64,000 bases of DNA, taken from positions 27,729,896 to 27,793,895 of the forward strand of contig NC_067206.1 of assembly GCF_026262505.1 (NCBI RefSeq). Direction: 5' to 3'. The notes beneath the pieces were generated by a model, which was not told where the DNA came from, made no database searches, and worked only from the letters and a program-made list of their open reading frames with translations. Position 1 is the stretch's first letter. Every line of letters begins with the position of its first letter. Below are positions 58,631 through 64,000 of the stretch, piece after piece. The stretch is from Trichomonas vaginalis G3 (taxonomy: Eukaryota; Parabasalia; Trichomonadida; Trichomonadidae). The position numbers were made by a program, and so were the translations under genes.

Positions 58631-61411
58631 TTGAAAGGAACTATGAGAGTGAAGTACATGACAGCAATGACAAAAGGAACTAATATCAAACCTAATGAAA
58701 TCGCTCACGAGGACATAGAGCTTAACAAGTACTTTGTGGAGTATCTTATAAGTGAAGAGTATGTAAGACCTTACTTCATGTTTGACAGCATGAATGAGGA
58801 TGTTATTTCATGGTTAAAGAATATAAGCAATGTTTTCGGTAAGTACGTCATAGATGACAAAGGTCTTGTTGTATTTTATGAGACAGCAATACGAACACAG
58901 GAACTAATGGATATTATGCACTCAACAGCAAAGAAAGGATTTAGTACTATTGGCATGAATGAACATTGCAGGAATGACATATACAACCTATGCTCACGAA
59001 AGCCTTACACAAAAGCAATACAAATGATAGAACATAAGTGTCTAAGGTCAGCAAATGAAATCATTACTGTCAGTGGTTATGAAAGAACTGTTAGCAAAGA
59101 TGAGTGGAAACAGCTATTCATATTAAGGAAGGACGTTGCTGAACTAGTTAAACCTGTTGCACAAACATTGTTTCAGATAAGACCAGCAATGACTAAGAAC
59201 CCTTTGACCTTAGTCAATGAGACCATAGAGGTTGAAGATAATGACATGAAAGAACTAGGAATGAATGAGAGAAGTTGTGAAGGATGTTTGAGTCAAAACA
59301 CATGGTTCTTCAGAGCTGTTAAGAAACTTAGTAAAGAACGACAGAAATATTTTATAGAGAAGTATTGCAAAGGATGTGTAAATGAATTGTTTGAAATAGA
59401 ACTTAGAGACACTTTCACACTAAAGGACTTGAGGAAAAATAAGTACATGAGTGAAGAAGGTATTGACATAGCTAGTGTTATAAATGACTTAAGAAGATGT
59501 GTTGTTGTTATTGACGGAGCACGTATGACATATCTAGTGAAAGATTATGATGGAATACGAGACACAACAACACTTGTGTCAGTAGATAGCAAGGAATTCA
59601 ATAAGCTCATGAAGAGTGTTTATGTAGGACGTATTGAGGAGAAGGATGTGAACGCACTGATGATTTATGAAGCGGGTCAGAACAAGAACTATCTTATGAA
59701 GTCAGGCATGAGATTCTTTGACGAAAGAGATGACATTTACAGCTATTTCAGAGGATATGAGTATGAGGTACTGAATGAAGTAGATGAGAACGTTATTGAA
59801 GGATATTTGAAACATGTTCACGATGTCATATGTAATGAGGATGAAGAGCTTTATGAGTATGTTTTGAACTGGTTCGCCTACATCGTTCAAAATCCTTGTG
59901 GAAAGACTGGAACAGTACTTTTGTTAATAGGAAAGCAAGGAACTGGTAAGAATGTACTTAGTAATGTTCTATGCGAGCTCATTAGCAAGTACGCCAACAA
60001 TAATATAACGGCAATAGAGAATGTGGTTGGTAGATTCAATGCTGCTATTGAGAACATGAAGCTCATCGTATGCAATGAACTAAGCTCATGCGATACGTCT
60101 AAGGTCATGAACCACGACGCACTAAAGTCAATAGTAACAGAGACTCAGTTGGACTTAAATCAGAAGTGTCAGCCAGTAAGAAAGATAGAGAATGTTTGTA
60201 ATATCATCATGATATCTAACAACTTCAACTCAGTAAAGATTGACAAAGACGACAGAAGATTTGTTGTCATTGACGTAAGCAGCAGATACAAAGGAAATTA
60301 CGAATATTTCTCAAATCTCATTGAAAGCTTTAATGAAGAGTTTTATTCAAACTTACTGACGTACTTCATGAGGAAAGATTTAAGTGAATTTGATGTAAGG
60401 AAGATACCATTCACCAGGGCTAAACAAGAACTCATCGAAATGAACAAAACACCTTACCAAATGTTTTACGAGGAGTTCTATGAAAAGTTTGTATCCGGAT
60501 GGAATTGTACAGAGTGCTACAGAAGATATAAAGAATTTGCGAAGGAGAATGAATTCTTTGCATGTAGTTCAAATGTATTTGGTGGCAAGATGAGAGAATT
60601 TGTGAAGAGAAGTAGAAAGCGAGACGGTTCTGCAAGAAGTTATATTTACGAAGCAAGTATGATATTAGAAGGTCGTGGAAAGAAAGAAACAGTGAATTAT
60701 GAGGAAGTGCTTGAAAAATTCATGGAGTACATGGGAAGCAATATAACATACAACAAAGACATATACAGTGAGTTTAAGTACTATTGTGAACAGCATGAGA
60801 TTGAAGTAATGAGTAAAGGAGACTTTGAAACGCTTATGAAAGACAGTGAGGAGGTCATATATGAGAACAGTGATGAAATAGTTCATGAGAACAGTGAGGA
60901 GGTCATACATGAGAACAGTGTTGAAATAGTTCATGAGAACAGTGAGGAGGTCATACATGAGAACAGTGTTGAAATAGTTCATGAGAACAGTGAGGAGGTC
61001 ATACATGAGAACAGTGTTGAAATAGTTCATGAGAACAGTGAGGAGGTCATACATGAGAACAGTGATGAAATAGTTCATGAGAACAGTGAGGAGGTCATAC
61101 ATGAGAACAGTGTTGAAATAGTTCATGAGAACAGTGAGGAGGTCATACATGAGAACAGTGATGAAATAGTTCACAATGTCGTTCGTGAAGAAGCCATTGC
61201 AACAAAGAATGAGATAAAGGATTTCATAGAATTTAACAAGGAGGAGTTTAAAGAAGGCTATGAAGTGAAAAGATGTGAAGAAGATTTCTTGGCGTATTTG
61301 AAGAAAAAGAGACTAAAGCCAATGGCTCAAAATAAGTTTCAATCGATGTTTGAAAAGAAACGTTTGAGCTATGGTGGTGTAAGAAGCACATATTACTTTG
61401 TTAAGAAGTGA
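58631..61411 (+). CDS. SF3 helicase with primase-like N terminus and octapeptide repeats, right copy
   Basis: 926 residues, looks whole. Residues 1-250: a VRPYFMFDSM segment and RNDIYNLCSRKPYTK recall archaeo-eukaryotic primase strands, but the catalytic acidic pair is not clear. A zinc-binding pair CEGC..CKGC follows near 245-275. SF3 core: Walker A GKQGTGKN at 434-441, Walker B MKLIVCNEL near 476, motif C NIIMISNN near 524, then DKDDRRFVVID. Residues about 738-849 are fourteen octapeptides alternating NSEEVIHE and NSVEIVHE. Winged-helix-like modules flank the repeats (DIYSEFKYYCEQHEIEVMSK before; DFLAYLKKKRLKPMAQNKF after). Known: D5-type proteins start and drive DNA replication in viruses. 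The start may be the internal ATG giving MRVKYMTAMTK. Confidence 0.88.
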   Translation: MKGTMRVKYMTAMTKGTNIKPNEIAHEDIELNKYFVEYLISEEYVRPYFMFDSMNEDVISWLKNISNVFGKYVIDDKGLVVFYETAIRTQELMDIMHSTAKKGFSTIGMNEHCRNDIYNLCSRKPYTKAIQMIEHKCLRSANEIITVSGYERTVSKDEWKQLFILRKDVAELVKPVAQTLFQIRPAMTKNPLTLVNETIEVEDNDMKELGMNERSCEGCLSQNTWFFRAVKKLSKERQKYFIEKYCKGCVNELFEIELRDTFTLKDLRKNKYMSEEGIDIASVINDLRRCVVVIDGARMTYLVKDYDGIRDTTTLVSVDSKEFNKLMKSVYVGRIEEKDVNALMIYEAGQNKNYLMKSGMRFFDERDDIYSYFRGYEYEVLNEVDENVIEGYLKHVHDVICNEDEELYEYVLNWFAYIVQNPCGKTGTVLLLIGKQGTGKNVLSNVLCELISKYANNNITAIENVVGRFNAAIENMKLIVCNELSSCDTSKVMNHDALKSIVTETQLDLNQKCQPVRKIENVCNIIMISNNFNSVKIDKDDRRFVVIDVSSRYKGNYEYFSNLIESFNEEFYSNLLTYFMRKDLSEFDVRKIPFTRAKQELIEMNKTPYQMFYEEFYEKFVSGWNCTECYRRYKEFAKENEFFACSSNVFGGKMREFVKRSRKRDGSARSYIYEASMILEGRGKKETVNYEEVLEKFMEYMGSNITYNKDIYSEFKYYCEQHEIEVMSKGDFETLMKDSEEVIYENSDEIVHENSEEVIHENSVEIVHENSEEVIHENSVEIVHENSEEVIHENSVEIVHENSEEVIHENSDEIVHENSEEVIHENSVEIVHENSEEVIHENSDEIVHNVVREEAIATKNEIKDFIEFNKEEFKEGYEVKRCEEDFLAYLKKKRLKPMAQNKFQSMFEKKRLSYGGVRSTYYFVKK
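60842..61177 (+). repeat. 24-bp coding repeat, 14 units
   Basis: Alternating GAGAACAGTGAGGAGGTCAT(ACAT) and GAGAACAGTGTTGAAATAGT(TCAT). In frame throughout this copy. The left mirror array (45055-45405) has a different number of units. Confidence 0.85.
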
Positions 61412-61977
61412 GGACATTTATTTTTGTCGTTAGTGTTGGAGTTTTGTATTTGTTGTTAGTGTTGGAGTTTTGTATTTGTTGTTAGTGAGAGAATAAATTA
61501 AATCATGAACTTTGCCATGGTCTCTGTCCCTAGTAGTTTTCATTAAGTTCTGGAAATAATGAAAGTCATAAACTTTGCCATGGTCTCTGTCCCTAGTAGT
61601 TTTCATTATCTCACAGAGTTAATGAAAGTCATACTTTCTATCAGATGAAGCATGCAGATGAACATAATGAAAGTGAGTGAGTTTGCCACGAGTTATGAAT
61701 AAAATATTGGCATATTAGATGAGATAGCTGATGAAACAGATGAAGATAAATTAAATCTTGGACTTTGCCACACTCTGTCCCTAGTTCCTCAAAATCCTTG
61801 ACAACGTTGCTTAGAAATTTTGGTTCAAAACCTCATCTGATTTTAATCTGTTATGCTACCTGTTAAGTTTCGCGAGATTATAAATGTCATGGAGTTATAT
61901 AAAAAGGAGGGACAGCTAGGGACACTGGAAGTACTTGTAAGGCTATCTGTTAAGATTGCATGAAATACTAAAAAGTC
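61412..61977. other. Non-coding mirror of 44253-44813
   Basis: Carries the same duplicated CATGGTCTCTGTCCCTAGTA stretch. No gene is supported. Confidence 0.6.
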
Positions 61978-62256
61978 ATGAAATCCATTATCGCTGTGCT
62001 AGCTTCACCTTTGATTGAAATGACAAATAAAGTCACTGAAGCAATGAAACAAAAGTTTTTGGTAGAATACATTAAATCAGGAACTATTCCAGAAGGTTTT
62101 TACATTCATACTATGAAGGATGGTAGAGTTCAGTTTAGAAAGATAAAGCAACCATTAGATAGAGAAGGTATATTAAGGAAGATTAAACTTCATGAGGACA
62201 ACATTGCTGAACTTAGGAAGAAGTTAGAAGAGTTGGAGAAAGGAAGAGAGTTATAA
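61978..62256 (+). CDS. 92-residue unknown Polinton-3 protein, right copy
   Basis: Differs from the left copy (43974-44252) only near the end (ELRKKLEE instead of ELKKKLEE), where it matches the Polinton-2 relative at 63464-63700. This suggests sequence exchange between the right arm and the surrounding Polinton-2. It looks whole. The function is unknown. Confidence 0.6.
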   Translation: MKSIIAVLASPLIEMTNKVTEAMKQKFLVEYIKSGTIPEGFYIHTMKDGRVQFRKIKQPLDREGILRKIKLHEDNIAELRKKLEELEKGREL

Positions 62257-62411
62257 AGCAATGAATTCAACAGGGTGAAAACCGGGTGAAAAAAGAGGTG
62301 AGATTTCACCACTTCACCTAAATTTAAATGGATGTTTTCATACGTGTGAGGGTGGTGATATCATTAATTTTTAAGTTTATTTTTTTTTTTTTTTATTTTA
62401 TTTTTATATAA

Positions 62412-62732
62412 ATGACGAAAACTATTGAGATAACAAACTACAACGGTCATGAGTTCAAGAATTTGTTCTTCGTTCCTCGTGAAAATACATTCTATCAGAT
62501 ACGAGGGAGAAAGGGTAAAGTTAGTTTGAGCGTTTATGAAGGAATGAAGAATGGAAAGTTTATACAAGCATACGATACAAACGGTAAACGTGTTTCATTA
62601 GCTTTGTCAAAACTTACTAACATTTATTTTGACAGTGATTTTGACCTATATGAAGAAGAAAGTGAGTCAGAAGATTATGAGCTGTTATGTGAAGCACAGC
62701 AATGGGAGGAGTTGCAATACTTTTGTAAGTGA
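62412..62732 (+). CDS. 106-residue unknown Polinton-3 protein, right copy
   Basis: The same protein as the left copy at 43518-43838. The upstream T-rich tract is longer here (62376-62407). It looks whole. See the left copy for the description. Confidence 0.65.
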   Translation: MTKTIEITNYNGHEFKNLFFVPRENTFYQIRGRKGKVSLSVYEGMKNGKFIQAYDTNGKRVSLALSKLTNIYFDSDFDLYEEESESEDYELLCEAQQWEELQYFCK

Positions 62733-62855
62733 GAACGTTTATTTTTACATTAATGAAGTCGTTAGTGGTTGGCGGTTTGTAAATATTTAAGGTTAAGTTA
62801 GTGTTGTCGTTTGTGTTGTAAAATATACGTTACTGGTTTTGTAAATATTTAAGGT

Positions 62856-62898
62856 TAAGTGGTGTACGGAGGCGCGCAGTGCCTCAGTACACGACTTA
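62856..62898. other. Right terminal hairpin of Polinton-3
   Basis: Mirror of 43352-43394 (TAAGTGGTGTAC / GTACACGACTTA). The outermost sequence to 62910 differs from the left end by one base. Confidence 0.75.
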
Positions 62899-62910
62899 GT
62901 CATACTAACT

Positions 62911-62916
62911 AACGAC
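62911..62916. repeat. Right target-site duplication of Polinton-3 (AACGAC)
   Basis: Identical to 43334-43339. Confidence 0.85.
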
Positions 62917-62977
62917 TTCGCTAACGACTTCACTAATGAAAAAATAAACGTTCTCACTAACGTTCCCACTAATGTTC

Positions 62978-63304
62978 TCATTTACAAAAGTATTGCAGCG
63001 CTTCCCATTGCTGTGCTTCACACAATAGTTCATATTCTTCAGTATCGCTGCTGTCACTCCAATCGTCAGAGTCAAAATCACTGTCAAAATAAATGTATGT
63101 AAGTTTTGACAAAGCTAATGAAACACGCTTACCGTTTGTATCTATTGCTTTTATATATCTCCCATTATGTTTGTTGTCGTAAACGCTCAAACTAACTTTA
63201 CCCTTTCTCCCTCGTATCTGATAGAATGTATTTTCACGAGGAACGAAGAACAAATTCTTGAACTCATGACCGTTGTAGTTTGTTATCTCAATAGTTTTCG
63301 TCAT
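62978..63304 (-). CDS. 108-residue Polinton-2 relative of the 106-residue protein
   Basis: The first 40 residues are identical to the Polinton-3 protein. The middle (NKHNGRYIKAIDTNG) and the acidic tail (DSDDWSDSSDTEEYE) have diverged, while the last residues (ELLCEAQQWEALQYFCK) are kept. So the basic core and the extreme C terminus are conserved and the acidic linker is free to vary. It looks whole. Confidence 0.65.
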   Translation of the reverse strand: MTKTIEITNYNGHEFKNLFFVPRENTFYQIRGRKGKVSLSVYDNKHNGRYIKAIDTNGKRVSLALSKLTYIYFDSDFDSDDWSDSSDTEEYELLCEAQQWEALQYFCK

Positions 63305-63463
63305 TTATATAAAAATAAAATAAAAAATAAAATAAAAAATAAACTTAAAAATTAATGATATCACCACCCTCACACGTATGAAAACATCCATTTAAATTTA
63401 GGTGAAGTGGTGAAATCTCACCTCTTTTTTCACCCGGTTTTTCACCCTGTTGAATTCATTGCT
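63305..63463. repeat. Spacer with AAAATAAAAT repeats and a GGTGAAATCTCACC module
   Basis: ATAAAATAAAAAATAAAATA upstream of the 108-residue gene, then ATTTAGGTGAAGTGGTGAAA TCTCACC. The Polinton-3 left arm has a GGTAGATCTAACC version at the same place. Confidence 0.65.
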
Positions 63464-63700
63464 TTATAACTCTCTTCCTTTCTCCAACTCTTCTAACTTC
63501 TTCCTAAGTTCAGCAATGTTGTCCTCATGAAGTTTAATCTTCCTTAATATACCTTCTCTATCTAATGGTTGCTTTATCTTTCTAAACTGAACTCTACCAT
63601 CCTTCATAGTATGAATGTAAAAACCTTCTGGAATAGTTCCTGATTTAATGTATTCTACCAAAAACTTTTGTTTCATTGCTTCAGTGACTTTAGTCGTCAT
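63464..63700 (-). CDS. Polinton-2 relative of the 92-residue protein
   Basis: Starts at the ATG at 63700 (MTTKVTEAMKQ), lacking the first residues of the Polinton-3 versions, then nearly identical (SGTIPEGFYIHTM, KDGRVQFRKIKQ, ELRKKLEELEKGREL). This supports the internal ATG as the common start. It looks whole. The function is unknown. Confidence 0.6.
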   Translation of the reverse strand: MTTKVTEAMKQKFLVEYIKSGTIPEGFYIHTMKDGRVQFRKIKQPLDREGILRKIKLHEDNIAELRKKLEELEKGREL

Positions 63701-63705
63701 TTCAA

Positions 63706-63993
63706 TCAAATAAAAAAATTAATATTAAATAAAAATAACGTTATTTTTTTCACTAATGAGGCATCTACTGTAGAATTTATATATTGCACCGTTCCATCAT
63801 TTATGATGGGAACCTTGCTTGTTGTAATGAATGGGTCATAAGTGTTAAAAGTATCGAAATCAATGACTTTTTTAGTTTTTCCATCGTCAATGACTAAATC
63901 ATTGCCTTCAATGGTTAAAGTTGAGTTTTCGTTTACTAGTTCATGTGCTCTTCTTGCTTCATTTGTTTCATACGCATATGCAGCAATAGTCAT
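63706..63993 (-). CDS. Unknown 95-residue Polinton-2 protein at the window edge
   Basis: Starts MTIAAYAYETNEARRAHELV, then a strand-rich stretch (STLTIEGNDLVIDDGKTKKV) and a hydrophobic end. The last about 16 residues overlap the promoter region of the next gene and may not be original. There is no counterpart in Polinton-3, where the helicase gene follows at this place. I recognise no family. Confidence 0.45.
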   Translation of the reverse strand: MTIAAYAYETNEARRAHELVNENSTLTIEGNDLVIDDGKTKKVIDFDTFNTYDPFITTSKVPIINDGTVQYINSTVDASLVKKITLFLFNINFFI

Positions 63994-64000
63994 ATTTTAA

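Larger units (their letters stand above)
43340..62910. mobile_element. Polinton-3: 19.6-kb giant palindromic Polinton derivative
   Basis: Starts AGTTAGTATGGC and ends with the inverse GTCATACTAACT, flanked by AACGAC on both sides. The left arm (43340 to about 52710) and the right arm (about 53013 to 62910) are inverted copies: both carry a 106-residue gene, a 92-residue gene, a large SF3 helicase gene, a NUMOD4/HNH gene, a KilA-N fragment and long satellite arrays, in mirror order. The arms are almost identical in the coding parts and differ mainly in array lengths. No polymerase B, integrase, protease, ATPase or capsid gene is seen, so it is presumably mobilised in trans. The right arm genes look whole; the left helicase and HNH copies are broken (about three breaks in all). 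Intact target duplications suggest a young insertion. Confidence 0.85.
43083..64000. mobile_element. Polinton-2 (outer), split by Polinton-3; right end outside the window
   Basis: The left part is 43083-43339, starting AGTTAGTATACC with a terminal hairpin. It resumes at 62911 after Polinton-3 and runs past the window end. The sequence on both sides of the insertion joins naturally (CTTCACTAACGAC / AACGACTTCGCTAACGAC). The right part carries relatives of the small Polinton-3 genes (62978-63304, 63464-63700) and an extra gene at 63706-63993. It was inserted in the MULE transposase. The bases before it, CAGGTT (43077-43082), should recur at its far end. Confidence 0.75.

Noticed and set aside
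43340-62910. Palindrome as a pure assembly artefact
   Set aside because: Unique loop, a 6-bp target duplication, single-base and array-length differences between the arms, and different states of the two helicase copies argue for a real structure, though long reads are still the decisive test.

Overview
The window looks like nuclear DNA of a parabasalid protist, most probably Trichomonas vaginalis. The reasons are AT-rich, apparently intronless genes; ATGs preceded within about 8-24 bases by TCA-type initiators (TCACATTTC, TCACTTTTTCAGT, TCACTTTCATT, TCATTTTTC); a hydrogenosomal [FeFe]-hydrogenase maturase (HydG) with a short ML...R presequence; several ankyrin/coiled-coil genes; and a heavy load of Polinton (Maverick) elements, MULEs and small TIR elements. 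The species name is inference; no database was consulted.

Layout. (1) 1-13535 is the right part of a Polinton (Polinton-1). It carries KilA-N/GIY-YIG-type proteins, an A32-like packaging ATPase, an SF3 helicase, penton-like and double-jelly-roll capsid genes, a large coiled-coil gene and a small basic protein. Several genes are broken. It ends AG..CT-style against a 33-T run. (2) 13568-42170 is host DNA: an ankyrin/coiled-coil/proline-rich gene (frameshifted), RPN11, a bromodomain protein, a CARMIL-like PH-LRR protein, two tandem ankyrin genes that share a 693-bp identical block and an identical in-frame TGA, a coiled-coil protein, tRNA-Ile(UAU), an armadillo-like protein, a Sec23/24 protein, a long coiled-coil protein, HydG with an in-frame TAG, and a SCYL1-like pseudokinase. 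Two related TA-flanked MITEs and a cluster of very strong hairpins lie between genes. (3) 42171-43082 is the 3' part of a MULE whose transposase gene is cut off by a second Polinton. (4) 43083-64000 is that outer Polinton (Polinton-2), itself split by a third, 19.6-kb element (Polinton-3, 43340-62910).

The most striking object is Polinton-3. It is an almost perfect giant palindrome with arms of about 9.4 and 9.9 kb around a loop of about 300 bp. It begins AG, ends CT, and is flanked by an exact 6-bp target duplication (AACGAC). Each arm carries a primase-helicase-like SF3 gene, a NUMOD4/HNH nuclease gene, a KilA-N fragment and two small genes, plus kilobases of a 25-bp satellite. No polymerase, integrase, ATPase or capsid gene is visible in it. 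The flanking duplication suggests that the palindrome was integrated as a unit.

All three Polinton ends share a terminal AG(G/T)TAGT and a stem-loop with the 13-base core GGCACTKCGYKCC. The stems differ in sequence but remain paired. The 25-bp satellite and a family of AGATCT-centred or related inverted repeats are shared between Polinton-1 and Polinton-3. In the host part, HydG (in-frame TAG inside its C-terminal cluster motif) and the ankyrin twins (shared in-frame TGA) deserve attention.
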